This document shows positions 15,591 to 23,332 of a stretch of 64,000 nucleotides of DNA, piece after piece. The stretch comes from JAHEJX01 sp041605955 (GTDB lineage Bacteria > Actinomycetota > Acidimicrobiia > Spongiisociales > UBA5794), in the NCBI GenBank assembly GCA_041605955.1, contig JBFIXI010000006.1:1-64000 (forward strand). The letters run 5' to 3'. Under the pieces are notes generated by a model. It was given only the letters and a program-made list of their open reading frames with translations, ran no database searches and was not told the DNA's origin. Made by a program: the position numbers and the translations under genes. Numbering within the stretch: the stretch's first letter is position 1; the number at the start of each line of letters is the position of its first letter.

Positions 15591-16826
15591 TCAGCCAGTT
15601 GCGGCCCCTGCAGAGGCCAGCAGCTCGTCCCAGTCGACCGGGGTGGCGAGGCGCGGCAGCTCGGCGCGGATCACCTCCAGATACTTCTGGGCGGCCCCGG
15701 TGTTGAAGATCACGATGCGCTCGTCGGGGTCGATGTCTCCGGAGGCGATCAGATCTTCGAGCACCCCGAGGCACGCCCCGGTCTCGGGGCAGACGGCGAT
15801 CCCCTCCAGGGCCGACGCCCGCTGCGCCCACCACAGGAGACGTTCTTCGGGTGCAGCGGCGGCCACGCCTCCGGATTCGCGGACCGCGTCGAGGATCATG
15901 AAGTCACCGACGGCGGCTGGTACCCGCAGCCCGCTGGCGGCCGTGGCTGCATTGGGGAACGGCTCGGCGAAGCGCTCGCCGGCGGCGAAAGCCGTGGCGA
16001 TCGGGGCGCAGCCGGCTGCCTGACAGGACACCATCCGCGGCCGCCGGTCCGTTTCCAGCCATCCGATGGCCGCCAGCTCGGCAAACGCCTTCCACATGCC
16101 GATCAATCCGGTGCCGCCTCCGGTGGGGTAGAGGATCACGTCGGGAAGGTCCCAGCCGCATTGCTCTGCCAGCTCCAAGCCCATGGTCTTCTTGCCCTCG
16201 ATCCGATACGGCTCCTTCAAGGTGGAGACGTCCCACCACCCCATGTGGGGCGTCCCCTCCTTCACAACGGCGCCGCAGTCGGTGATGAGCCCGTCGACCA
16301 GGAAGGCACGGGCCCCGTAGTAGGCGGCTTCGGCCTGGTTCACCTCGGGGGTGTCGGCGGGCATGAAGATCCACGCCTCCATCCCGGCCCGGGCGGCGTA
16401 CGCCGCCAGGGCGCCGCCCGCGTTGCCGGCGGTGGGGATCGCCAGCCGCTCGACGCCGAGCTCTTTGGCGCGGCTGACGGCCATCGCCAGCCCGCGGCTC
16501 TTGAAGGAGCCGGTGGGCAGCTGCGACTCGTCCTTGATCCAGAGGTTGGTGAGGCCCAGCTCGGCGCCGAGTCGGGGGGCGGGCAGCAGCGGGGTCATGC
16601 CCTCACCCAGCGAGACGACGTTGTCGTCGGCTTCGACGGGGAGCAGCTCGCGGTAGCGCCACATCGTCGGGTCGCGGTCCGGCAGCGCCGACCGGTCGGC
16701 GGCCGCGGCCACTGATTCGAGGTCGTACCTCACCCAGAGCGGGCGGCCCTCGTGGGTGGTCTGTAGCTGGTCGTGCGGGAGGATGGTGCCGTCGATGGCG
16801 GCTTCGAGGTGGGTGGTGAATGCCAT
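15591..16826 (-). CDS. thrC: Threonine synthase-like PLP enzyme
   Basis: Protein of 411 residues from ATG 16826; the open frame extends to 16880 with no better start. It is a fold type II PLP enzyme: VSLGEGMTPLLPAPRLG, the PLP lysine in LPTGSFKSRG, the substrate loop IPTAGNAGGALAAYAARAG and the phosphate cup YPTGGGTGLIGMWKAF. These match threonine synthase, which turns O-phosphohomoserine into threonine. The related cysteate synthase or other beta-replacing enzymes cannot be excluded, all the more since the gene follows an acyl carrier protein gene by only 25 bases at the end of a 2-oxoacid dehydrogenase operon. Confidence 0.75.
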   Translation of the reverse strand: MAFTTHLEAAIDGTILPHDQLQTTHEGRPLWVRYDLESVAAAADRSALPDRDPTMWRYRELLPVEADDNVVSLGEGMTPLLPAPRLGAELGLTNLWIKDESQLPTGSFKSRGLAMAVSRAKELGVERLAIPTAGNAGGALAAYAARAGMEAWIFMPADTPEVNQAEAAYYGARAFLVDGLITDCGAVVKEGTPHMGWWDVSTLKEPYRIEGKKTMGLELAEQCGWDLPDVILYPTGGGTGLIGMWKAFAELAAIGWLETDRRPRMVSCQAAGCAPIATAFAAGERFAEPFPNAATAASGLRVPAAVGDFMILDAVRESGGVAAAAPEERLLWWAQRASALEGIAVCPETGACLGVLEDLIASGDIDPDERIVIFNTGAAQKYLEVIRAELPRLATPVDWDELLASAGAATG

Positions 16827-16851
16827 GGCGGCGAGCGTACTGCGCCTATGG

Positions 16852-17109
16852 CTACGTGGTGCTCTCCGTGCCGGCCGCAACCAGATAGCCGGTGGCGTCC
16901 GTCATCGTCATCAGCTGCGAATAGTCACGCTCGGGGATCTCGATGCCGGTGGCGTGATGGATCTCGATCAGCCAGTTGAGGTAGTCCATCGAGTCGAGAT
17001 CGAGCTGCTCTGTGAAGTCGACGTCGGCGGCGATGCCGGTGGGGTCGACCTCTGGGGCGACCTCGGCGAGAGCTTCGATGATCACCTGGCGAGCTTGCTC
17101 GCGATTCAT
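16852..17109 (-). CDS. Acyl carrier protein
   Basis: Protein of 85 residues, start ATG at 17109 overlapping the E2 stop by four bases. It has the carrier-protein fold pattern with the phosphopantetheine site LDLDSMDYLNWL (Ser near residue 40), preceded by DVDFTEQLDL and followed by the helix SQLMTMTDATGYLV. The DSMD site and acidic surface point to a discrete acyl carrier protein. Translational coupling to an E1alpha-E1beta-E2 set suggests that it accepts an acyl group made by that complex instead of CoA. No ketosynthase, acyltransferase or phosphopantetheinyl transferase lies in the window. Confidence 0.85.
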   Translation of the reverse strand: MNREQARQVIIEALAEVAPEVDPTGIAADVDFTEQLDLDSMDYLNWLIEIHHATGIEIPERDYSQLMTMTDATGYLVAAGTESTT

Positions 17110-18062
17110 AGTTCCTCCGGCTTCTGCAGATACTGATCGATCTGGTCGAGAAAGGCGGCCCCGCGGTGGCCGTCGGAGACGCGGTGGTCCGCCGACAGTG
17201 TCGCCGTCATCAGTGACCGGATGGAGACCGACCCGTCCACGACGGCCGGGCGGTCGACGATCTTGCCAAAGCACACCAGGGCAACCTGGGGCGGGATGAT
17301 CACGCCGTAACCCACCTCCACGCCTCGTTCGCCGAGATTGGTGACGGTGATGGTGGGCGCCGCCACCTCCGACTCGCGGAGCCGGCCGCGGCGGGCGCGG
17401 CTCACCAGGTCCGAGAGTTGCGCCATCAGGTCGTCGAGTGCTTGGTCCTGGCAGTCGCGGATCGCCGGGGCCATCAACCCGCCGTTGCGGGTGGAGATGG
17501 CAACTCCGAGGTCGACGGTCGGCGACGGCGAGAACTGGTCGTGGTCGTAGTGGCCGTTGAACTCCGGCATTGCCGCGGCAGCCAACGCAGTGGCCTTGAG
17601 GAGCAGTGCGGCCGGGATGATGCGCGCCGTGATCGAGGTGGCGGCGTTGTGGCGTTGCAGCCAGTCGAGGCCGGCCGTCATGTCGACAGTCGTGCCCAGG
17701 TAATAGTGGGGGATCTCCCGCTTCGAGCGTGACATGGCGCGCCCAATCGCCCGGCGCATGTCGGAAGGCGACGCCGACTTGCGGGTCGTCGCAGCAGCAG
17801 GGGCGGCCGCCCGCGGCGGCGTTCGCTCCGCCTCGGCCAGCGTGGCGATGACGGCACCCACTGGAACCTCTTCGCCAACGGGCACCACGATCGACTCCAC
17901 GGTGGCGTCCTGCCACACCTCAACTTCGATGATGCCCTTCTCCGTCTCCACCAGCACGACCACATCGCCGCGCTCGACGCGGTCACCGGGGCCGATCAAC
18001 CATTCGACGATCACACCCTTTTCCATGTCGGCGCCGAGCGACGGCATCAGGAAGTCGCTCAT
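17106..18062 (-). CDS. 2-oxoacid dehydrogenase E2 acyltransferase lacking the E3-binding domain
   Basis: Protein of 318 residues from ATG 18062, overlapping E1beta by four bases. Residues 1-80 form a lipoyl domain with the modified lysine in VETEKGIIEVEV (Lys42). A short Ala/Pro linker follows. The catalytic domain then starts almost at once (MRRAIGRAMSRSKREIPHYYL) and ends with LSADHRVSDGHRGAAF, which has the active histidine HRVSDG. The peripheral subunit-binding domain that anchors E3 in normal E2 chains is absent, and the protein is about 100 residues short of common E2 length. It passes acyl groups from E1 to an acceptor, either CoA or, given the next gene, the acyl carrier protein. Confidence 0.85.
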   Translation of the reverse strand: MSDFLMPSLGADMEKGVIVEWLIGPGDRVERGDVVVLVETEKGIIEVEVWQDATVESIVVPVGEEVPVGAVIATLAEAERTPPRAAAPAAATTRKSASPSDMRRAIGRAMSRSKREIPHYYLGTTVDMTAGLDWLQRHNAATSITARIIPAALLLKATALAAAAMPEFNGHYDHDQFSPSPTVDLGVAISTRNGGLMAPAIRDCQDQALDDLMAQLSDLVSRARRGRLRESEVAAPTITVTNLGERGVEVGYGVIIPPQVALVCFGKIVDRPAVVDGSVSIRSLMTATLSADHRVSDGHRGAAFLDQIDQYLQKPEEL

Positions 18063-19054
18063 GCCGCCACCGTGGCCTCGGCTTGCTTGACGATCTCGAG
18101 CATCTGGGGGAGGGCGGCTTCCTCGAGATGATGCGGGTATGGGATCGGCACCTCTTCGGTGCAGACGCGCCCCGGCGGGGCGGCCAGCTCGTGGAACGCG
18201 GCAGCGCAGATGCGGGTGATTATCTCGGCGTTGATCCCGCCGCTGCGCCATCCTTCGTCGATGACGACGACCCGGTGGGTTCGGGCCACCGAGTCGAGAA
18301 TCGTCCGGGTATCGAGCGGCCGCAGCGATCTAAGGTCGATCACCTCTGCCGATACGCCTCTGGCGGCCAACTCATCGGCGGCCTCCAGAGTCTTGGGAAG
18401 GCTCCCCCCGTAGGTGATCAGGCTGATGTCGTGTCCACGACGCCGCACCCGCGCCGTCTCGATATCCACCGGGGCCCCGTCGGCGGGGAGCTCGCCCTCG
18501 GTGTTGTAGAGGCGGGCATGCTCGAAGATCAGCACGGGATCGGGATCCTCGAGGGCGGTCGGCAGCATCCAGCGGGCGTCGGCCACGGTCGCCGGGGTTA
18601 TCACTTTGATACCGGGGATGTGCGCGTACCAGCCCTCCAGGCTGTGGGAGTGCTGGGCGGCGAGCTGCAGTCCGGCTCCGGTCGCCATGCGGATGACCAC
18701 CGGGATGTTGAATTGGCCACCGGACATGTGGAGCCAGGTTGCGGCGGTGTTGAGCACCTGGTCGAGCGCAAGCACGCTGAAGTTGCAGGTCATGATCTCG
18801 ACTATCGGTCGCATCCCGCCGAGAGCCGCCCCCAAACCGGCACCGGTGAAGCCCGACTCGGAGATAGGCGTGTCGATGATCCGATTCGGCCCAAACTCCT
18901 CGAGGAGCCCCTTGCTGACGGCGTAGCTTCCGCCGTAGCGCCCTACGTCCTCGCCGATGAGGAACACTCGCTCGTCGGCAAGCATCGCTTGGCGGATGGC
19001 TTCGCGCACCGCCGCTCGATAGGTCGCCTGACGCGGCTCCCGATCACTGCTCAT
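18059..19054 (-). CDS. 2-oxoacid dehydrogenase E1 component, beta subunit
   Basis: Protein of 331 residues of the transketolase C-terminal type: TYRAAVREAIRQAMLADERVFLIGEDVGRYGG at the start, PISESGFTGAGLGAALGGMRPIVEIM with the glutamate that activates thiamine diphosphate, and VEVIDLRSLRPLD-like AEVIDLRSLRPLDTRTI in the C-terminal domain. It pairs with the alpha subunit encoded just upstream (11-base overlap) to decarboxylate a 2-oxoacid. It resembles acetoin/pyruvate-type E1beta more than the branched-chain type, but the substrate is not defined by sequence alone. Confidence 0.88.
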   Translation of the reverse strand: MSSDREPRQATYRAAVREAIRQAMLADERVFLIGEDVGRYGGSYAVSKGLLEEFGPNRIIDTPISESGFTGAGLGAALGGMRPIVEIMTCNFSVLALDQVLNTAATWLHMSGGQFNIPVVIRMATGAGLQLAAQHSHSLEGWYAHIPGIKVITPATVADARWMLPTALEDPDPVLIFEHARLYNTEGELPADGAPVDIETARVRRRGHDISLITYGGSLPKTLEAADELAARGVSAEVIDLRSLRPLDTRTILDSVARTHRVVVIDEGWRSGGINAEIITRICAAAFHELAAPPGRVCTEEVPIPYPHHLEEAALPQMLEIVKQAEATVAA

Positions 19055-20024
19055 CGTCGGTCTCGCTGTACACGAACCGGGAAAGGTCCTCGACCCGCTC
19101 GAGCGAGCCCGCCTCGGCGAACGCTACGGCCTCTTCGACCTCCTCCATCGCGGCGGAGTCGATCTCCGCGTAGTCGGTCGCCGCCAGCACGCCGGTGGAG
19201 ACCATGCGCTCCGCGAACCGCGGAATCGGGTCGCGGCGTTTCCAATCTTCGACTTCGGCCCGGCTCCGATACAGCTCGGGATCGAACATGGAGTGGCCCC
19301 GGAAACGGTAGGTCTGCAAATCGAGGAAGTAGGGGCGGGCTGCGGCCCGCACCTCGCGGACTGCGGTCGCGGCCGCCTCACGCACCGCGAGCACGTCCAT
19401 ACCGTCGGCCGATGCCGCCTGGATTCCGTACGACCGCGCCTTGGTGGGCAGGTCGGTCACCGACTGCGCTCGATGCAGCGCGGTGCCCATTCCGTAGAAG
19501 TTGTTTTCACAGCAGAACAGCACGGGAAGGTGCCACAGCGCCGCCAGATTCATCGCCTCGTGGAACTCCCCTTCGGCGACCGCCCCGTCACCGAAGAAGA
19601 CGACGGTGATGGCGTTCCGCTGCTTGAGGCTGTCGGCCAGTGCCAAGCCAACGGCCAGCGGTAGGCCGCTGCCGACGATGGCGGAGCCCCCGTAGAACCG
19701 GTGGTGGGCATCGAAGATGTGCATCGAGCCGCCGCGGCCGCGGCTGCAACCCTCTGCCTTGCCGAGCATCTCCGCCATGACCGATCTCATCGGGATGCCA
19801 CGGGCCAAAGCGTGACCGTGCTCCCGATAGGTGGCCAGGATCGAGTCGTCGCGGGTCAGCGCCTGCATGACGCCCACGGCCACCGCCTCCTCACCGATGT
19901 AGACGTGGAGGAAGCCGCGAATCTTCTCCTGCTGGTAGAGCTCGATGGTCTTCTCCTCGAATCTGCGGATCCGCAGCATCTCGCGCAGCAGGTGACGAGC
20001 CAGCGCGGCATCGATCGTTGTCAT
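19044..20024 (-). CDS. 2-oxoacid dehydrogenase E1 component, alpha subunit
   Basis: Protein of 326 residues, start ATG 20024 overlapping the upstream lipoprotein gene by four bases. The thiamine diphosphate motif is FFGDGAVAEGEFHEAMNLAALWHLPVLFCCENN. YQQEKIRGFLHVYIGEEAVAVG near the start and TYRFRGHSMFDPELYRS toward the end carry the family histidines. It catalyses thiamine-dependent decarboxylation of a 2-oxoacid and reductive acylation of the lipoyl group on E2. The length is normal for PDH/acetoin-type E1alpha. No dihydrolipoamide dehydrogenase gene lies nearby. Confidence 0.88.
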   Translation of the reverse strand: MTTIDAALARHLLREMLRIRRFEEKTIELYQQEKIRGFLHVYIGEEAVAVGVMQALTRDDSILATYREHGHALARGIPMRSVMAEMLGKAEGCSRGRGGSMHIFDAHHRFYGGSAIVGSGLPLAVGLALADSLKQRNAITVVFFGDGAVAEGEFHEAMNLAALWHLPVLFCCENNFYGMGTALHRAQSVTDLPTKARSYGIQAASADGMDVLAVREAAATAVREVRAAARPYFLDLQTYRFRGHSMFDPELYRSRAEVEDWKRRDPIPRFAERMVSTGVLAATDYAEIDSAAMEEVEEAVAFAEAGSLERVEDLSRFVYSETDDEQ

Positions 20025-20860
20025 GGGCCGATTCCCAGCGGCAGCGTCACGTTGCGCCCCACGATCTCGAGGGACATCGGGTCGAGCCCCGTCCAGCTTC
20101 CGTCGAGGGCCCGGACGAAGACCCCGTCCGCGTTGGCCGCCAGCGTGGTCATTTCGAGCGTTTCCTCGGTGATGCCCCAGGTGGCCGGCGGGTAGTAGCA
20201 GGGTTGGACGATGAGGCTGTCGAGGCCTTGCGGATAGACCATCACCCGTTCGCTCAGCGTGGCCCGGTCGACACGGCACACCATTGCGTCCGGCATCGGG
20301 ATCTCCCCGTGGCGACCGCAGTAGACGGCTTCGTCGGTTACGGCGAGGAACTCGGCAGGCACCCCCGGAAGCGGATAGGCCCGCAGAATCCGCGCCCGAT
20401 CATTGTCGAGCAGCAACAGCTCGCCGTATTCGAAGGTGCAGATGAAGTCGGTCGGGTACTTGCCGTCGCCCGCCCCGAGGCGGCATCCGTCGGCAAACTC
20501 ATCGGCGGCAGCCGTCAGCCGAGATATCGCCCAGATCCCTTCGGCAGCGGGCGCTTCAGCCATTATGTCGACTCGCACCGCTAGCGGCAGCGCCGCCAGC
20601 TCCGGGATCACCCCGTCGCGGGCCGCATCGGTCGCCGTCTGGCTGGGCTCCGTTGCCACGGCCGTTGTGGTCGGCTGGCCGGATGTCACCGGGATAGTCG
20701 TGTCCGTAGTGGTCGTGGCCGGGGCTGCGGTCGTTGGCGTGGTTGCCGGCGCGGCGGTGGTGGCGGGGTCGCCTCCTCCACCGCACGCGGCCGCCAGCAG
20801 CAGGAGCACCAGCAGCAGCGGGACGGCTCGCCAGCCTGGGGATCCATGCAGTCTCGTCAT
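20021..20860 (-). CDS. Predicted lipoprotein with Thr-rich linker, function unknown
   Basis: Protein of 279 residues from ATG 20860, chosen because GGAGGGTG lies directly before it. The signal ends in the lipobox LLLAAAC (Cys about 25), followed by a 45-residue Thr/Ala/Pro linker. The globular part contains paired cysteines (FADGCRL, FICTFEYGELLLLDNDRAR, VYCGRHGEIPMPDAMVCRV, VQPCYYPPATW), suggesting disulfides outside the cell. No known family was recognised. It sits between an L,D-transpeptidase gene (12 bases) and the E1alpha gene (4-base overlap), so it is expressed with both, which links a cell-envelope function to the acyl-transfer genes. Confidence 0.65.
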   Translation of the reverse strand: MTRLHGSPGWRAVPLLLVLLLLAAACGGGGDPATTAAPATTPTTAAPATTTTDTTIPVTSGQPTTTAVATEPSQTATDAARDGVIPELAALPLAVRVDIMAEAPAAEGIWAISRLTAAADEFADGCRLGAGDGKYPTDFICTFEYGELLLLDNDRARILRAYPLPGVPAEFLAVTDEAVYCGRHGEIPMPDAMVCRVDRATLSERVMVYPQGLDSLIVQPCYYPPATWGITEETLEMTTLAANADGVFVRALDGSWTGLDPMSLEIVGRNVTLPLGIGP

Positions 20861-20871
20861 GTCACCCTCCA

Positions 20872-21843
20872 TCAGTAGATCAACACGGCGGTGCCGATGG
20901 GGACATTGCCGTGCTCCCAGAGCCAGTCGATCGCCGGGTCGATGAGCCGGACGCATCCATGCGATGCCGGGTAAGGCGGCACGTTGTCATAGCCGTGGAA
21001 GGCCAAAGAGGTCGGCTCATGGAAGTACTTGGGTCGCCACACTCTGCCCCAACCGGCGTCGTGCCAACCGTCTACTTCGTCATAGATCGTGAAGTTGCCG
21101 GTGGGAGTTCGGAAGCCGTTGCGCCCGGTCGAGACGTCGAAGATCTTCCTGACGCTCCCGTCTTGGACCAGCAGCAGGATCTGCCTGGGCAGATCCACCT
21201 CGAGAACACGGCCCGAGTTGCTGCGAGCGCTCGGTCGGGTGCCCGCCTCCGCCGCCAGCCAGGTGGCCTCGTCGACCACGCCGGTGCGGTCGAGACCGGC
21301 CGTCTTCTGTAGAGCTACCACGGCGTGCCCGGTGCGCACCCCGAAGATGCCGTCAACGCTGCCGAGCCAGTAGTCGAGATCGGTCAGCAAGCGCTGCATC
21401 CGCTCGACGGCTTCGCCCCGGTCACCGCGACGCAATACCGGATGGACCGGCGCCGGCGTGGTCGTGGTCGTGGTGGTGGTTGGGGGCCGGGTGGTGGTGG
21501 TGGTGGTTGGGGGCCGGGTCGTGGTTGTGGTGGTGGTGGTTGTCGTCGTTGTTGTTGTCGTCGTGGTTGTGGTCGTGGGAGCCTCGGTGGTCGTCGCAAG
21601 CGGAACCTTCGATGTCGTCGAAGTCGCAGTGGTGCTGGCTTCGGTAGACGTGGTGGTGGTGGCTCCGACAGGGGCGAGGCTCGATGTGGTTGCCTCCGTC
21701 GTCCCCGGCGAGGAGCTGCCCCCGCAAGCCGCCAGCATCCCGATCAGCAGTATCAGAATCATCAGAAGGCGGCCGCGGCGGCGGTGGGGCGGCAGGTGAA
21801 TGCGACTCCCCGACCTCAGGTGACGGACATTTGTGGAGGCCAT
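20872..21843 (-). CDS. L,D-transpeptidase (YkuD) lipoprotein with peptidoglycan-binding domain
   Basis: Protein of 323 residues. A signal with lipobox GMLAAC is followed by a very Thr-rich linker (about 50-130, including an unbroken run of some 20 threonines). A PG_binding_1 domain then follows (RRGDRGEAVERMQRLLTDLDYW and DGIFGVRTGHAVVALQ), and last a YkuD domain with the catalytic HGYDNVPPYPASHGCVRL (His and Cys). It should make 3-3 crosslinks in peptidoglycan, or attach proteins, outside the membrane. It is the first gene of the run that continues into the dehydrogenase genes. The arginine-rich N-terminus suggests that the true start may lie at an internal ATG around residue 28. Confidence 0.88.
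   Translation of the reverse strand: MASTNVRHLRSGSRIHLPPHRRRGRLLMILILLIGMLAACGGSSSPGTTEATTSSLAPVGATTTTSTEASTTATSTTSKVPLATTTEAPTTTTTTTTTTTTTTTTTTTTRPPTTTTTTRPPTTTTTTTTPAPVHPVLRRGDRGEAVERMQRLLTDLDYWLGSVDGIFGVRTGHAVVALQKTAGLDRTGVVDEATWLAAEAGTRPSARSNSGRVLEVDLPRQILLLVQDGSVRKIFDVSTGRNGFRTPTGNFTIYDEVDGWHDAGWGRVWRPKYFHEPTSLAFHGYDNVPPYPASHGCVRLIDPAIDWLWEHGNVPIGTAVLIY
21455..21590. repeat. Low-complexity (GTN)n tract encoding the poly-Thr linker
   Basis: Imperfect triplet tract of GTG, GTC and GTT on the plus strand, which reads as threonine codons on the coding minus strand. It contains an 18-base unit, GTTGGGGGCCGGGTNGTG-like, twice. Such tracts can change length by slippage; a change that is not a multiple of three would cut the transpeptidase domain off. 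Confidence 0.7.
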
Positions 21844-21952
21844 GTCACCTCCTTGCCCTTTCAGCCCCCACGCTACCGGTTCCGGGCGTGGCGGCTAGAG
21901 GCGTAAGGAGGTATTCACGTCACTGGAGGTCCTGGCAGATAGTCCTTTGTTT

Positions 21953-23050
21953 TCAGCGTCTTACGCTGATGTGGAGGTGGTCCTGATGGACTACATCGGT
22001 GAACGAGCGGCCCCCGGCTCCATCCAACGCCCACGGCCCGCCGAGCTTGTTGACGTCCGTTCGGGCATACAGCCACTGCAGCGTGTCCCGCGTGAAGGAG
22101 CCCTCGTCGCGATCGTCGATCACGCGGACGTCGTCGAGTCGGTAGACGTCGACGGCGCGGCCTACCGTGTGGTTGCTAGTCCGATCGGTGGCAAAGACGT
22201 TGTGGGGGTGTCCGCTGGCGAGAACGACGACTCCAAAGGGAGTTCGGTCGGCGAGCTCGCTCATCAGCCGCAACAGAGTCGGTGATGTGTGGCCCCGGTA
22301 GATGTCCCACCGAGCGGAGTCCGGTAGCTCGATGCGGGGGTCATCGAGCACCGCTACTGCCTCTGCCGGGAGATCGGTCGGACGCTCGAGCCGGGTGCCG
22401 CCTGCCGACGCCAGCTCTTCGAACCGCCATTCTCCGTCCACCAGGCGCAGCCGGATGTCGAGGGTTCGCGTCTCGCTGAGCTCGACCTGGGCCCCGGAGC
22501 CGACGTCCTGGCGAACCACAACCATGATCGAGGTTGCCGAGTTGGTCCTCCCGCCGAGCTGCGGATAGATCACGGTGCCGCGCGACCAGCGGTCGGGATG
22601 GAACAGCGGGGCGGCGGCAGCCTCGAGGAGCTGGCGACGCTCCGGGTCGGCCACGACGGCGCCCGCAACCTCACGCAGCGGCGTCCCCGGGTCGTAAGTG
22701 GTCAGTGCCAGGGCGATGTCGCCGCCGAGCTGTTTGGCGTCGGCGTCTACCTCGGCCGGGTCAATCTGGAAGGGGATCGGTTCGGGTGGCGCGGCTGTGG
22801 TCGACGGTGGCGGTTCCGTCGTCGGCGTCGTCGTCGGCGCAATCGTGGAGGGGAGAGGCGCTGCAGTCGAAGTTGGGGTGGCCGGCGCGGCAACGGCGAC
22901 GGCTGGGACCGGAGCGGCGGCCACGGTGGACGTCGGCTGGGCGGCGGTTGGGGAGAGCGCTTCGCTGCGGGCGCCTTGGGCGCAGCCGGTGGCGGCGACG
23001 CCGATCAAGGCGGCGCCGGTGAAACTGAGCAGGATGAGTCGCGCTTTCAA
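21953..23050 (-). CDS. Lipoprotein with M15-like (D-Ala-D-Ala peptidase type) C-terminal domain
   Basis: Protein of 365 residues if translation starts at TTG 23050, giving MKARLILLSFTGAALIGVAA and a lipobox ATGC at about residue 25. No ATG or GTG is available near the signal. A Thr/Pro/Ala linker extends to about 110. The final 100 residues carry SGHPHNVFATDRTSNHTVGRAVDVY and VHQDHLHISV, the SxHxxGxAxD...HxH zinc pattern of M15/VanY-like peptidases. The middle region (150-250) is not recognised. By inference it is a membrane-anchored peptidoglycan-related enzyme, expressed separately from the L,D-transpeptidase gene 109 bases downstream, and divergent from the MBOAT gene. Confidence 0.6.
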   Translation of the reverse strand: MKARLILLSFTGAALIGVAATGCAQGARSEALSPTAAQPTSTVAAAPVPAVAVAAPATPTSTAAPLPSTIAPTTTPTTEPPPSTTAAPPEPIPFQIDPAEVDADAKQLGGDIALALTTYDPGTPLREVAGAVVADPERRQLLEAAAAPLFHPDRWSRGTVIYPQLGGRTNSATSIMVVVRQDVGSGAQVELSETRTLDIRLRLVDGEWRFEELASAGGTRLERPTDLPAEAVAVLDDPRIELPDSARWDIYRGHTSPTLLRLMSELADRTPFGVVVLASGHPHNVFATDRTSNHTVGRAVDVYRLDDVRVIDDRDEGSFTRDTLQWLYARTDVNKLGGPWALDGAGGRSFTDVVHQDHLHISVRR

Positions 23051-23212
23051 GCTGTGATCCCGGTTGCTGCGATCCCTGTTGGAACCATCGTTGGCCGTAC
23101 GCGCGCTGCCAGGCGTCGGTGGCGGACTGGGCGACCACAACCGCTGCCGCCCGGATTCCCTACGCCGGTCGGCTGCCTGCTCTGCGTCGCATGGTACTAG
23201 CCTTGTCGACTT

Positions 23213-23301
23213 AGCCGGCCGAAGTTGATTGAGCCGGCCGAAGAAACTGATTGGCCGGTCGCCCGTCGGACTCCAATGGGCCGCTGGACTCCAATGGGCC
23301 G
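23213..23301. repeat. Two pairs of short direct repeats in a divergent promoter region
   Basis: AGCCGGCCGAAG occurs at 23213 and 23232 (period 19); GGACTCCAATGGGCCG occurs at 23268 and 23286 (period 18). Both lie between the M15-like lipoprotein gene and the MBOAT gene, which are divergent. They may be regulator sites on one helix face or slippage remnants. No other feature was seen in this 282-base gap. Confidence 0.5.
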
Positions 23302-23332
23302 GGCGCGGCGCTACAGCGCGTTGGGAGGCATC

